Part shown: positions 11,196 through 24,278 of the stretch, in pieces
How the letters are laid out: each line of letters begins with the position of its first letter
How positions within the stretch are numbered: the first letter of the stretch is position 1
Assembly: GCA_964036295.1 (NCBI GenBank)
Contig: OZ038471.1
Span: forward strand, 7,914,684 to 7,978,683
Reading direction: 5' to 3'
DNA: 64,000 nt
DNA from: Plumapathes pennacea
Lineage: Eukaryota > Cnidaria > Anthozoa > Antipatharia > Myriopathidae
Position numbers and translations under genes: made by a program
The notes under the pieces: model-generated
Database searches by the model: none
Told to the model about the DNA's origin: nothing
Seen by the model: the letters and a program-made list of their open reading frames with translations, nothing else

Positions 11196-14100
11196 TTAAG
11201 ACGGAAAAGAACCAAACACTTCACCTGTTTTCTCCTCAGTCCCAGTCTCCGAACCGTCACCCGGCAGCACCGACACTCTCAAGCTATAATCCACTGTACC
11301 AGAGTCTGACGTGTCATCTGCTACATCCTCACAATCGTCCCGCTGACCCAGGCGGCTCACAGGCCTGTAGCTTTCATCAGCACGTGGGTTTGTGGTCCAG
11401 CCCTTGATTTTGTGTCTGTGGATGTGGTCTGTATTATCCGGGTGAGTTGACATTCCCCCGTGGTAACGTTCTGTGTCAATTCCGACGTTCTCCGACTGCT
11501 GACCGGTTGTTTTAAAGGCATCGTTGGCGCGCGCGTTTGTGGTCCAGCCCTTGATCACGTGTTTGTGGATGTGAGCGACGTCTTCGCAAGGAGACCTCTC
11601 CGAGTGAGGTTTGCTACTTCTTGGAATTCTCTGCCAAAATATGAAGAATACATCACAGACTCGATGAAAATGGTGCGAACTGAATATTACAGAAAGCAAG
11701 TAATTTTCTTCACATCGGCAAAATTATTTATCCCTCTCTCACTGCCACGTTTATCTGCCCTGGTGCAGATCAATTTTCTCCATCAGATTCTCACCAGAAA
11801 TATATCATACAGTAGGGAGAACTTGGATTTTGATACCTTGCTCAAACGAAAGCTGGTTAAACTATCAATTCTCACTCAATCCCTCATACAATTTCTTCTT
11901 GACGGGTCGGGAGAATTTGTGTTCTGAGCTTGGGAATGAAGGGATATAGGAGACCTCTCAACCACAGTCCTTTGCGTACCGAAATCTTCCATTCTCTATT
12001 TCAAGAGCCCGCGAACTTTGAAAGAAAATTAGCAACAATTTTCATCGGACTCCCTATTTTCCACAGTTTTGTGGAACGACCGCTGATTCAAAATGAGGTG
12101 ACTTCACGCCGGCTGAAAAACGTATTTTGGCGGTGTCCCAAGAGGCGTGAGCACTAACCTGGTCGTATCTTTTGATGAACCTGGTGTAGCGCATATAATC
12201 TTTGAATTCCTTCGCCCGCTCGTGCTCTTTCAGCTCTTTGTTCTGAATCCTGCGGTTAAACTCGTAATCCAACAGATTCTGGTATTGTCTTTGTTTTAAC
12301 TGCATCAAATGACTGGTCGAGTAAATGCGTGCAATTCCCCAGATGTACTGCTTCTGTCCGACGGACAGCTCCTCGTGTGTCATAAACTCGTTTTCTTTCA
12401 TGAATCCCGGCAGTTGAACCGGTGTGCCATTGAATCTTCTCGGCGACTGCACTCGTTTCGGCGACCGGCTCCGATCCTGCTGCTCGTCACACTGATACAC
12501 GTGGCTCGGCGGTCGGTTCAGCTTCGCCGCTGTTCGGAGGCCTTCGTTGCGGAACATGTGCGACGGTCGGCAAGCCGAGCTGCGAGCATTGTAAGCCGTG
12601 CTGTGGCTCCTGTGTGAAGAGCCTGGGATAAAAAATAAAAAATAATAGTAATAACAATATTCATAATATATTATTTTTAAAAAATGTTTGACTAAGTGGC
12701 CACTTCAGTGATACAAAACTGTTATCATATCACGACAGATCATAAAAAATTCACATGCTACGCGAAAAACAAAAAAACAAAAACAAAACAAAACTCCTTA
12801 CCAACACGTAAATAATGCATGTGCAAACGAACGCAACATGTTGGCACATCATCGCCCAACATTGTGCACTGAACGCTTCATGCGATGCGTAAGAGCAGCA
12901 ATTGCGATGCATTTTCGCGTTTTCCATCGTCTATTTTCGTCGGGCTCATAATATTGCGGGCTCCAACAACACTGTACGATTTCGCAAAGAGTTTTTGGGT
13001 AACACTGTTGGGTAACTCGAAATAAAGTACAGAAATAAAAACAAAATATAAAATTATTCCAAAGGATTTCCATAATATGTCCATTGTATTTCTTTACAAT
13101 AGAAGTATTTCCATAGGATGGAATTGGGCAAAACTCTGCCAGATATTACACCAGTTTTTGAGTGATAACAGGAGCGTGACAAACCCACCCGGTCTCTGCA
13201 ACTGCGCGGGTTCTGGAGGTTTCTCACGAGTCAGCCCGGTGGTTGCTGCGTGCTCGAGGCTGACGAAAAAAAGGAAAGCAACACTTAGACCATGTGCAGT
13301 GCAAAACCAAGACAAACGCGGTACAATGTGCACAGACAAGTTCAACTTTGCGTATAAAGAAATGTGCCGTCAAAAAATTAGTGACAAATTTTGCGTGTGG
13401 ACAGACAGTTGACGCCTCAGACAGTCAGTCAGTAAATAAAACAGTCAGTTGATCAAACAGCCAGTCATACATTCCGTCAATCAAAAACACAGTCAGTCAG
13501 TCAGTCAGTCAGTCATTCCCTGATGAGACAGTCAACCAGTCAATCAAACAGTTAGTCAGTCAACCAGTCAATCAAACAGTCAGTCGGTCAGAGTCACTCA
13601 GTCAAACAGTCAGTCAGTCAAACAGTCAGTCGATCAGACAGTCAGTCAATCAATCAAACAGTCCGTCACTTACAACAGATGGTAAAAAATGGTTAATCAG
13701 TCAGTCATTTCGTCAGTCAGTCAAACAGTCAGTTGATCAGACAGTCAGTCAATTAATCAAACAGTCCGTCACTTACAACAGATGGTAAAAAATGGTTAAT
13801 CAGTCAGTCTTTTCGACAGCCAGTCAGTCAGTCAGTCAGTCAGTCAATCAAACAGTCAGGGACAGCCGTCAGTACACTTGCCTGCAATCAGTCGTTTAGT
13901 CGGTTATTTAGTCATTAGTTCGCAGTCAAACAGTCATTACTTTACATTACTCCCTCCTTTACAGCGTTACTGAAGCATGTCCATAGTTTTATCTCTAAAA
14001 AGATTGTAAAAAATTAATACTAATACTAATAATAAAAATAAAATAAAATAAAATACTCTTATTATGGGGCCCTGTGGTGGAAAACCTTCAGAAAGTGAAT

Positions 14101-17100
14101 CACTGTCAGTTCAATCAATCACTCAAGTCACTCGGAAAGTCAATATTCGGTCTCATAATCAAACGGCTGATAGTCGGTCCAAAGGAAAACTTATCAAAGC
14201 AACGTCATATCCGGTACATCTTTCTGCAACTTGTGATAGTAAAGCATTCACCTGGTCTGAGTTCCCATGGATCGTGAGGATGCCGCTGACTGAGCGCGGA
14301 CGTCTTGGGATCGGGCCGCACTTGAGGTCCTTCCTCCAGGGGGTGCGGGCGAGCGGCGCCCATTCGCATGGGGCGTCGAGGCGTGCTTGGGTGACGTCAG
14401 TGATGACGTAGACGAGGTGTTAGACCTTGGCTGATACTGCGTGGAAAAGAAAGAGGTTTTAAAATTTACCTAACAGAAAACGATCAAGAAGGCGGGAAAA
14501 TGCACTTCAAAACAGCAAGACTGCCAATCGTGACTAATGTGCCCACTCCGCGAAAAATACCTTCTTTAACGTCAATTCCATTGGTCAGCGTTCATCGCCA
14601 TTGTTATCTAACTCGAGATTATAGGAAATATCTTTGAACCAACTTACAATTGAATATCGAATTTAAATTTTGAAATTCCTGGCTAAGTCTTGAGGTTCTA
14701 CAACCGTTGCATCCGAACTGAGAAAACTGCACTTGAATCGTTTCTACAGCTTTGCGCAATAACCGCTGACTCGAAAATTGAGGTGATCGTACAGCCGTCG
14801 AAAACATAACTTCCGTTACTTTACAGGCTGGGCCTGACTGCTACCGGCGAATCTCGATTTCCATCTCACTGCAGTGTTCGGATTCAAAATTTTTGACTCG
14901 CGTCTTCAAGCACAGTAAGCTGACCCTGATGACTTGGGAAGAATTGCTCACCAAGTAAAAATACTTCTAGTTTCGGTTACAATTAACTGATATGCGTTTT
15001 AATACAAACACACAATCAAGCAGCGAAACTGAGACTTCCTTTCTACATACAACAGTCGTGGTTGCTTTATCTTTCTTGATTGCAAAAATCTTTGAGAGTC
15101 CGGGATGAGGCAATAACTGCACGAAATCAGCTAGACATCAAAACGCGCGCCCAAGATGTACATTCCACTTCTTTGAGGGACACATGGATAATAAAAGTGT
15201 TACCAGGATAAAAACAAATCTGCTGTAGAGAAGGTCTTGGCAATTTTTTTCCTGGATAGGTTCGTCCTTCAGATGAATTAATCATTCTCCGCGTGGAATA
15301 TTTTCGCTGAACTAAGATTGGGCAATATACTTTCTCGTTTCACTGAGCGTCTTGACGCTAGCAGATCGCACCTGAAATTCGTTTGTGGTGAATGCAAAAA
15401 TTAGACATTTAACTACTGCACCTTGAGCGATTTTTTTGGCGTCCATAACTCTGTAAGCAACTTCTGCACCTCAGACGAGGGACACCGCCATTGTTTGCTC
15501 TCCTTTTGAACGGTCTGAACCTTACGCGGTTCTACTCTGTAAAGGATCGACCTTCCTCGACGTATTATTCTAACATCGATGTTGGCATCTTTTTCCCGAA
15601 TTATGGACTGAACGAGGGGTAAAACTGTCGCCATTTTTGAACGGAGAATCAAGCCTTCGAACCGTACACAGACAGTCTCTAGGTAATTCCTTGCTCGACG
15701 CAGAAGGCTTCCGCTCCAATGAAGCGCCCCGGTAAAAGGATGGTCATTATTTCTTTCACACCGCAAATCCACTGTTTCTATTGTGAATTAATCACGTATT
15801 CGTGAAACGCTGGCGCAATTTAAACAGCTATTGTCGGGGGTAAAGTCGCCGTAACACCATAAGAATGGTTGCTACGCAACAAACCCGACCGATTACATTC
15901 TCAATCAGGGTTCACTTCTATTGTGGCAAGAACTCGTGCGCTTTTCATGTCCAGAAGGAAAATAGTAATTGCTTCCTATAAACGAGAAGAACATTAGAAA
16001 ACGGCAGCGCTTTTTCTGACCTTCTTGCATTCTTCTCTGACCTGCGATTTCATTCGTTCTTTTTAGTTATCTGTAAACACCTAATTAATCTACAAACAAA
16101 TGAAAGTTAGACAGGAAGGGTAAACATAAACCAAGCGCGCAGAATTAAACGAGATTAGTACATACATAACAACACTGAGAAAGTATTAGCAGTCAAACAT
16201 TTTCCTCATTTCCACAATGAAAAAATCCACATGGATTCACAACATAAGAATTAGCAGCAGGTTCTAATCAAACTGAGTATGTGGTAATGTTTGTTTTCTA
16301 CAATGCATGCTTTTGTTAGGGAGAATTAATAATGGTAACAGGATTGAGAGGAGTTCGGTTCGGTCTGTAATCAAACGAGTGATTACGAAACTGGAAGTCC
16401 GACATAGTTATAAACAGACATCGGACGACATGAGGTCCTCTTACCGATTATTCATAATTATACAACTTATAAGAATAATACCAAGGAAGCATGGACGGGA
16501 TAGCTTTCAGAAACATAAAAATAAAAAATAAAACTGGATACTGGAAAAAAATAACTAAAACAAAATTTGTTTAAATCTAAAACAAAACTAAGAGTTATAA
16601 TTTTGTGGTGAATTGTCTCAAGCTCGTGTGATTATTTACTCTTGTTTATGATTGGCTAAGCTTACTGTCCGATTACCAACAAAATTTCCGATTAATGATT
16701 AATTGGGGTATGTGCAACCAATCACATTCGAGGAAATGGCCATATTTATGATTAGATGAAGTACACACAAGAGATAGAAGTTGGCCTGAGGATAGCATAA
16801 ATTATCTGTGCAGAGTCCTATTCTACAATCCAACGTCTATCTACTGAGACTATTGAAGCCAGTTTAGAAGATGCATATTTTTAACTCAAATCACTAGTTT
16901 CTCGCTCTCTGATTGGTCGATTTATCGTGGTAAATGAGGGAGCAGACAACGATGCTGACGCCAGCATGTCACGCTTTGCAACGAAATACATAAACGCCTC
17001 GTAAGTCCACAACATTGTGACCATTTGATGACGTAAATCGTGGTAAATCAGAGTCTACACCACGGAAAACCAGTGGAAATTTGTTAAATATCGTTCTCAC

Positions 17101-20100
17101 GTTATGGTGCAGAGCTAGAAGTTATGTGACTCCCCTGTATAAAATTACGAAGCTTCGGTAGAGAAGAGTCACCTATTTAAGCGGACACAATTAGATTCAA
17201 AATGTTTGAGTTATCACCATGTTTAATAGAGGGCCACCTTTTTTTTGCACTGGTGCATTAAAGGTCGGGAGACTGGACTCGAATTACGATGAATTTTTCT
17301 TTTTGGCGTCACGCCTTACGCCATATTCTAACTTGTCTTACGGCAGCCGGGATCAAGAAATAACTTGTTACCAAATGGCGGGCCGCTCTTTTTTCTTGAC
17401 CAGGTTGCTGTTCCAAGAAAAAATCCGTAAACTTCAACCCATCCGCATTGTTACTCGCGCCAATAGGCCTTACAACAATTCCATTACTTCAACCGCCAAA
17501 GCGTGATGTTTGAACAAACACACAAACAAGCAAACAAACGAACGAACGAACAAACCAACAAACAAACAAACTGAATGTAACTGTTTGCATAACAGAGCGG
17601 TTTTCTGATGACTGTCGAAAGTAATTACGTAATTGCTTTGGATTTGCGTTTGCTATGCTTCGGATCGGTTCAAACAAATTACAAGTCAATCTAACACCTG
17701 GTAGGAATGGTCCTTACCGTTTCTTCAATATTTACTCTAACTATACTCTCTTCATTAAGTCGGAAACCTCTCTAAAACGGACATTTGGAGCTGGTCTCGA
17801 GTGGCGACCGTAGCAGCATCTTGGCCAATCGATTGCGATATGCTCGCGCAAGCAAGTGCCAGGAAATGTTATTATAATATAATAATAATAATAACATTTA
17901 CAGAGGGAACCACACTCATCGGCAATGATGATTTTCAGGAGGGCCCTCAAAGATATTACACTGTCGATTGGTCTCTTCTACTAAAACTACAAATTGCTTT
18001 GGTTTCTGATTACCGTTAGTTCCAGATTTTGATTCTCCATATAAACGCATTGACACGACCAGCAGGTGCACATGACATTCAGTGGCTGCCTAAATTTAAC
18101 CTGCTTTGCCAAATAAAGTATGCATTGTTTGTTTATATAGAAGTTATATTGCGTTTTCTCAATCAGGATAAAATAGATCTGTTTTCTAGAATGTTTCGCT
18201 TTCTTCAAATCACGTGCTATAAGAAGTTAGATGAGAAATTGGAAAGGACTGGTAACCATCAATATTATTTTTAACGTTTGAAACTGAATCTCTATTGCGC
18301 ATGCGCAGTAACATTATATAGTTTTGACAGAGTCCTCTCCCCCACAAATTTTAACTGTGACTGACCTTGTGAATAGCTTCGTTGTTGATTGTGGGCTGTA
18401 GTCTGATGACCTTTAGTCCGGCAGGTGTAAACAGCGACCGTTCGTATTTCTCTTGGAACTCTCTTCTCAAGTGCTGCTGTTTTATGCGATTCCTAATAAA
18501 GAAACAGATACTGCAATGACTCTAATCCTTTCTAATAAGTGCCCTGCTTCTGGGTTGAGTTATTGTTTAAATAAGCACCCCTCCCCCCCCCACCCCACCT
18601 AACCCATCCCCAAGAATATACAAATTCTCTAAGCCAACCAAGAAGAAAATGTATGTGCAATGAGAAATTGGCTGATAATTCAATCAGCTTTCATCTGAGC
18701 AATATTAGTTATCAAATGCCAAGTTCTCCATATACAGTCAAACCCTTATTAAGCAGTCCATATGGCTGCTATTACTTGGGCTCACAATTTTTTTTTTGTT
18801 TTTTTTGGTAGATCAAGGGGTAATGCCCGCTACCACCGTGGCCTTTGTGCCCTATTCTGTGGCTTCAGCTTACCAGCACATTGTGCAGTATTCTGATTAT
18901 GTAAATTAAGCCACATCCCACAAGCCTTATGATTTTACACCTAATTAAGCAGTCACCCTTGGGGAGAAGTGGCAAGCGGCCACTTAATAGGGGTTGGCCA
19001 TTTATTAAAGGTTCGTCAGAGTAAAAATGTCAATCTTTAATACAAACTCCACTTGGAGGCTCATGACAACTGTTGCATAATACGATAATAAATGTGTATG
19101 AATGTTTTTATCAGTCATCACCTATTTCGTAATCAGAATACTGCGCAATGTGCTGGTAAGCTGAAGCCACAGAATAGGGCACAAAGGCCACGGTGGTAGC
19201 GATCACCTATTATGATCACCTATTTCGGACTCTTATGTGTCATAAACTTTTTCAAAACAAAGCCAAACTGCCTAGATTAATTTTTGGTAGCCACTTAAAA
19301 GGGTAAAAACAATAGGAGAACTAGACAGCCCAAAAGGTGGCTGTGGTCGCCTAATAGAAGTGGCTGCTAAATAGAGGTTCCACTGTATACTGTGTATGAA
19401 TTATATTTCTGGAAGGTCAGATTCATTTTAAATCAATCATACTTACAGAGATGCCACCCTTGACAAACAGGTTGGAAATTTGAACCAAGGATCTGTGCCC
19501 CGTCAGTCTATGGGTGTGGCTCTTATGGGGTGGGGTTAAGGGTAGATTGCTAAACCAACATTTTCCCCAAATAATTGGCTCATTTGACACTTTAAAGTCA
19601 GGTAATCTATATCTCATACTGTACAAGTTATTAGTCAAAGGAAAATACTGCTAAAAGCTCATTTAACTCACCCCCCCCCCCTCCCTCCACCCAAGAGTGA
19701 TCATCACTTAACCCTTTCACTCCCAAGTTCAAAATGCAGATTCTTCCAACCTTTTAAAAGGAAAATCTATGAGTGATACAGTGGGAATTGATAGTTTAAT
19801 CAGCTATTATCTGAGCATAGGTATCAAATGCCAAGTTCTCCCTACTGTATAATATTATTTGTGCTGCCAAAACTGAGTGAGAAAATTGAACTTGATCACG
19901 CTTGGGAGTGAAAGGATTAAAACATTTCCTCTTTCAGACTCTCGCCAGAGTGGAGGAGGGGAAACACTGGGGGAGGCGAGAACATGAGAAAAGAGGGGGT
20001 GGGAAGCAGGATTTCTTAGAGGCAGGATAGAGGATGCCCGCAATAAAATTTCTGCCAAAAAATGTAACCTCTGGTAAATTGCCCCCCCCCCCCCCCCCCC

Positions 20101-21036
20101 CATCCAATTATTCTCACTTCAGTTGGGAGAATCTGGATTTTGAGCTTGTAATTTTGAGCTTGACTTTTCCTCCAAGGTACAAATTCTATCAACAAGATGA
20201 TGGGGATGTTAAGGGCAGGTTGATGTGGTGTCAGTCAACTGTGATGTTGCATGATTTCAGCTTTTGTAAGACTGCATATAAAAGGGCACTCCAATTCCAT
20301 CACATCCAATAGCTAAAGGTTATTATATACTGCTGATGTGATTGTGTTTTATAGCATGATTTACCAAAATTAATAATCTCATTTACAAAGTATATTCTTT
20401 TTCACCTTAATTACTTTCAATACTGCAATAATAGCGACGTACTATCACTTATAATAACATTACGTTTTCCTGAACAAAAACAGTACATTCTCTTGGGATC
20501 AAACACCTATTAAATTCCTGGTTTACCAGGGAAACCATTATACAAACCACTACAAACCACAGTGAATCATTCACTTCAATATCGATTCGTTGTTAATGTA
20601 TCAAGCCAAAATCTACTACCGCCTAAATTGAAATGTACTACAAATCAAAACCTAGTCAGGAAGAGTATGAACTACACAGCAATTGTAGAGTTTACTCTGT
20701 GGAAGCCAAGTCATTGTTTAGTCTCGAGAACACTGCAATTATAAACACAAGCATAATTGGACTGTGCCTTGTATTTCATTTGCTTTACTCTCAAAACGTT
20801 TTGACTTCGAAAAGTGTAACAGTGCTAACAGATCTACCGACTATTAAATCTTATAAGGCAATGAGACCGGTTTAATAGAGCCTCAAAAGGCAAAAATCTA
20901 TCATCGAAATCGCTCTTCCTTTGTGATTGTCAAAGTGCGAGCTTTGTTTACAGTCGCGGCCCAATACGAGCCCACTTCCCGACGGCACATTCCTGTGTTA
21001 AATCGTTACTTACCGTAAACTCGCGGAATCCGGCAT
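11196..21036 (-). CDS. FAM216-domain protein, five-exon gene
   Basis: Assembled coding exons, each with in-phase GT-AG junctions: 21036-21014, 18492-18366, 14436-14252, 12609-12159 and 11630-11196, giving 406 aa. Residues about 178-235 hold a region (LSVGQKQY, then IARIYSTSHL and RQYQNLLDY) that I recognise as the FAM216A/B-type domain, a metazoan family of unknown function. Before it are a coiled-coil-like basic segment (residues 8-50) and a Ser/Pro/Ala-rich low-complexity segment (51-111). After it, exon 5 carries two copies of IKGWTTNxRA, each preceded by HIHxH, and an acidic tail. Exon 1 is only 23 bases (MPDSASL plus a split Arg codon) with donor GTAAGT. Exon 4 uses the acceptor TTCACACAG, the only nearby site that keeps frame. 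Function, location and partners are not evident. Extra exons in the long introns cannot be excluded. Confidence 0.72.
11732..11943. mobile_element. piggyBac-like MITE (degenerate) in intron 4 of the FAM216-like gene
   Basis: Starts CCCTCTCTCACTGCC and ends GCTTGGGAATGAAGGG. The interior shares ATCAATTTTCTCC, AGAAATATATCAT, GGAGAACTTGGATTTTGAT and TTCTTCTTGA with the clean copy at 38966. The TTAA flanks have decayed. Confidence 0.65.
12815..12885. repeat. Fragment of an ACGCAACATGTTGGC repeat
   Basis: ACGCAACATGTTGGCACA..ATCGCCCAACATTG is shared almost exactly with 58150-58185 and loosely with the MITE at 28459-28877. It is probably a decayed member of that family. Confidence 0.5.
13411..13930. 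repeat. TCAG/CAGT tetranucleotide-derived minisatellite
   Basis: About 500 bp of CAGT/TCAG steps broken by AAACAG and AATCAA. A longer unit of about 100 bp, recognisable by CACTTACAACAGATGG, occurs twice (about 13669 and 13771). It lies in intron 3 of the FAM216-like gene. Confidence 0.9.
15413..15628 (-). other. Unassigned 71-aa open frame inside intron 2 of the FAM216-like gene
   Basis: MATVLPLVQS onward, in good Kozak context (aaaATGGCG), ending KKSLKVQ-stop. CTCAAG|GTGCAG at 15422 is a possible phase-0 donor that could join exon 3 (14436), so it may be an alternative first exon of the FAM216-like gene. I see no known domain. Confidence 0.25.
17511..17575. repeat. CAAA/CGAA tetranucleotide tract
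   Basis: Short interrupted run of CAAACAAA and CGAACGAA steps. Confidence 0.8.
18735..19385. mobile_element. 651-bp pogo/mariner-type MITE
   Basis: TA at 18733-18734 and 19386-19387 flank termini CAGTCAAACCC and GGTTCCACTG (complement CAGTGGAACC). That matches the CAGT..AACC terminus of pogo/Tigger-like Tc1-mariner elements. Subterminal arms mention GCAGTCC/GGCTGC on each side. A second inverted pair of about 70 bp (18829-18899 and 19131-19200) is nested inside. No transposase frame. Confidence 0.7.
18829..19200. repeat. Internal inverted repeat, arms about 70 bp
   Basis: GCTACCACCGTGGCCTTTGT onward at 18829-18899 is mirrored by 19131-19200, ending CCACGGTGGTAGC, with only one or two mismatches. 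The spacer is about 230 bp. The arms are better matched than the outer termini of the host element, so this may be a separate insertion. Confidence 0.8.
19712..19916. mobile_element. piggyBac-like MITE, well-preserved copy
   Basis: TTAA on both sides (19708-19711 and 19917-19920). The termini are CCCTTTCACTCCCAAG and CTTGGGAGTGAAAGGA, 205 bp, no coding capacity. TTAA targets and CCCTTT ends are typical of piggyBac-derived MITEs. Confidence 0.85.
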
Positions 21037-21216
21037 TTTCTGGTTCTAGCAACGTGTTTTATGGTTCCAACCGGGCTTCGTAATTCAACACAGAGTGGAA
21101 CAACTTCCGACAATGAAACAATAGCTGGTTTCCTTGGTTGCTCTTGACCCGACGGCCTTTGACAATGGACTGTGTTGACCATTCATGAATAATCATACTC
21201 CCTTGGGAGTCGTTCT

Positions 21217-21335
21217 CTTTTTCTTTTTTCTTTTTTCTTTTTTCTTTTTTTTTTTTTCCTTTTACTTTCTTTTTCTTTTTCTTTTTCTTTTTCTTTTTCT
21301 TTTTCTTTTTCTTTTTCTTTTCCTTTTCCTTAAGT
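21217..21335. repeat. (TTTTTC)n pyrimidine tract
   Basis: Long strand-asymmetric T-rich run with TTTTTC steps, about 180 bp upstream of the FAM216-like start codon. It yields a spurious poly-lysine frame on the other strand. Confidence 0.9.
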
Positions 21336-24075
21336 GCTTCTGCGATCAGATTTAAGAAGCTTTTTCGTTTAACATGGGTCAAATCTACATCACCTGAACT
21401 GACTTGAAACGACAAAAACTCCCAATGAGAGCCCACGTAAAAACTGTTAGCAGCTTTTCTTTCGCGACGTCATCTTATATTTCATAAGAGTCGTGTTTTA
21501 ACGAACCCGGGAACTTAATTCAGAGTCATTTTCTGGAGAAATAGTGGGAGAATTTGAGCGAGAAGACATTCAGTCCTGTCTTTTCCTCATCTCAGACTGA
21601 TGTTTGATGGGAGAAATAGTGACGTCACAACTGTTTGAGTCTCTGGCTTTGAGTATAAATGGAGGTGACATTTTAAACGGTTTTCTGGCACACCGCTTTG
21701 CCAGGTTCAGTCAAGGTTATGGTGCATTTTGCAAGTTATGGAGCACTGCAAAAAATATAGGGAGTAGAGGAGGACGGGGGGGGGGGGGGGGGAGGGAGGG
21801 GGAAGTGCATTTTACGTGGAGAGGCGGGGTCAAAATAAGTTACCGATACAGTTATGGCGATAATCAAGGAACACATTCGATGCACAAGAAGTGCAAATAA
21901 CCATTTATAAACATTCATACCATCAGACTACTTTAAGGTAACGTGGTTATCCAAAATCTTTGGACAATGTTTTTTCAGTCATAACTCAGACTTTACTGAG
22001 TGCACTTCCAGAAGGAAAGTCTATACTGAAAGCTTGTTTTATAACTATCAAGTAAAATAAATCAGAAGTAAACTTTTAAAGACATTTTAGGCTCACGAAG
22101 AGGGTGTTTAATGGCAACTCCGCCGCTGACAGTCAAAGTGCCTGCTTTGGGGTGTTTTGACCCATAATTTGTGGAAAAAACAAAACCTTTTCCCGTTTTG
22201 GTTGTCACGGAGTGTTTTCAGTAAAACTGCCCAAAAATTTAAAACATTGTCGGTGGATTTTGGAAGAAAATACACTGTCGGCAGATCAATTCTTCCGTCC
22301 TAAAAACGTGTCGTTGTGACAGGGGAACTAATAGTTGTCCCAGATCTCTGGCCAGTTCGGGCGGCTCAAGTATTTGTTTCATTTTATTTGCCGGACGCAT
22401 AGCGCGTGTAAAACCATCACAAACTGACAACCGGGTAATTATACACTTTACCATACAACAGAAGAACTCGCAGAAAATCGAAATAAACAATTTATTCTCC
22501 TTTTTGAGGAGTGTGATATGACTGAACATACAACATCAATACTCTTCTATTGACTAGGAGAAAATAATAAGCACATACTAGGTGAAACCTATACGCTATG
22601 TAAATACAATAATGAGGCAATACTTCTTCCCACTTGTGGGGAACTGTTGAATGACTTGTTGACACGTGATACAAGAACACAAGTCCAATCTTTCCGCGCC
22701 TAAATGTAGTCTAATTCAAATTCAGCCTTACAGTCAGAACCTGGCCGGTGATACTTTGTAAAAATTGTTGCAATTAGCTATCACTCCTCACGACGCTACT
22801 TAAACACTTTCTTTCACGTAGTTGGGAGAACCCAAATTAAAGCCGATTCCATGCAGTTGAAAAGCTGTTGATTAGGAAACTATGTTCCTCCCCCAATTAT
22901 TCTCTCTTCTCACTCTATCCACCTACTTGTCGTCGCGTGCTCTGATTTTGTTACACTTGAACTGGAAGTGGTAAGTAAGATGAGCAGATGTCAGCAGGGC
23001 ATTCACTTGGTGGGCGGGGTCGTGCCACGTGGCTGGCGTGGCCAACAATCACGTGGCGTAAAATCGTCCGTTCGTTCGCTTACTTTACTTAGCGAGCGTA
23101 TGGATGGAAGACGTGCCTTGCACATGTGGCGATTGGCCCGATACTACCCCTGAGTTCTGAAAGGAAAAAAAAAGAGAAACAATAATGTACACCTTCCAAA
23201 GCCTATGCTATAAAGATTGAGGATAAATGAATTGGGGGATATGGCTTTCTCGAAAGGTTCTGGAGCAGAATGGTGAATGAATGAAAGGTGAAAGCATGAA
23301 TGTACAAGACTGTATATTTTTGTCTGCCATGATCTTGTTTTACGAATGAGATGCAGTTTTTTACAGTGGAATGTGGATGTTCTGAATACGACAACGCAAC
23401 TAATTCCTGTCCATTGAAAGCTGAAAAAATATATATCCAGAAGGCCCACTTATGTCCCCAAGTTGAAGACATCGTTTCAGCGAGGGAAAACAAAAACAAA
23501 AAAGAAATACATTCATGAACATACAAATTGTGTAACAGCGTGTACAAAGGTTCTGTCAAGGTTTTCAGCCTTATACAAGGTTACATACAATATCCTAAGA
23601 ACATTTCTACACTATCATCACGCCATTAAATTACCACTAACAAACTTTAAATAACTTACAAAACTTAACATACCGTGAAGACATGCATACCATACGGGCA
23701 TTATTTAAACACGAGCAGTCATTACTCTATGCACGCCAGAGACGCGCATTTTACGTTTATGTGGTACAGTTACATTTGTCAGTTATTTTCCGGTAACACA
23801 TATTTACTTTAAACGAAACCGGCCTCTTACTGGTGCGCGATCAGTTACATTTCACAAAATAACTAGAGGACAATTTTATGCTTCCCAATAGCCATACAGA
23901 AGTTACAATTATGAAATGAAATAGACTTAGTTACGCTGAGCGATTAATTATTTAGTTTACGACATACAATGCAATATATTAGGTTCTGCCAGCCTTCATT
24001 TTGTGCCCATTACAGCTCCCACTTAGCGGCAACACTTACGGTCCACACACAGCATTCTGGTCCAAGAGCACTTGA

Positions 24076-24278
24076 CCCTTTAATCCCTAAGCATCCAGGG
24101 CTAAATTCTTCTAACCTTTCCCAAACAAAATGTATGAGCAGTGTTAGGAGAATTGATAGTCTGACCAGCTTGGACCTCAGCAAGTGATCAGATATCATTT
24201 TCTCCACACTGAACTACATACAGTTGTCTGTGTGGTGAAAGGAGAAGCTTTGCCCTGAACACTCTTGGGTTAGAAAGG
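24076..24278. mobile_element. piggyBac-like MITE inside duplication copy A
   Basis: Termini CCCTTTAATCCCTAAG and CTTGGGTTAGAAAGG. The same element is at 34973-35175 in copy A', so it was present before the segmental duplication. Confidence 0.7.

Noticed and set aside
21059-21436. Poly-lysine frame
   Set aside because: Product of the TTTTTC tract; overlaps the presumed promoter of the FAM216-like gene.
22968-23153. 61-aa frame conserved in the A' copy (33855-34040)
   Set aside because: Conservation is explained by recent duplication, and changes include non-synonymous ones at no reduced rate.
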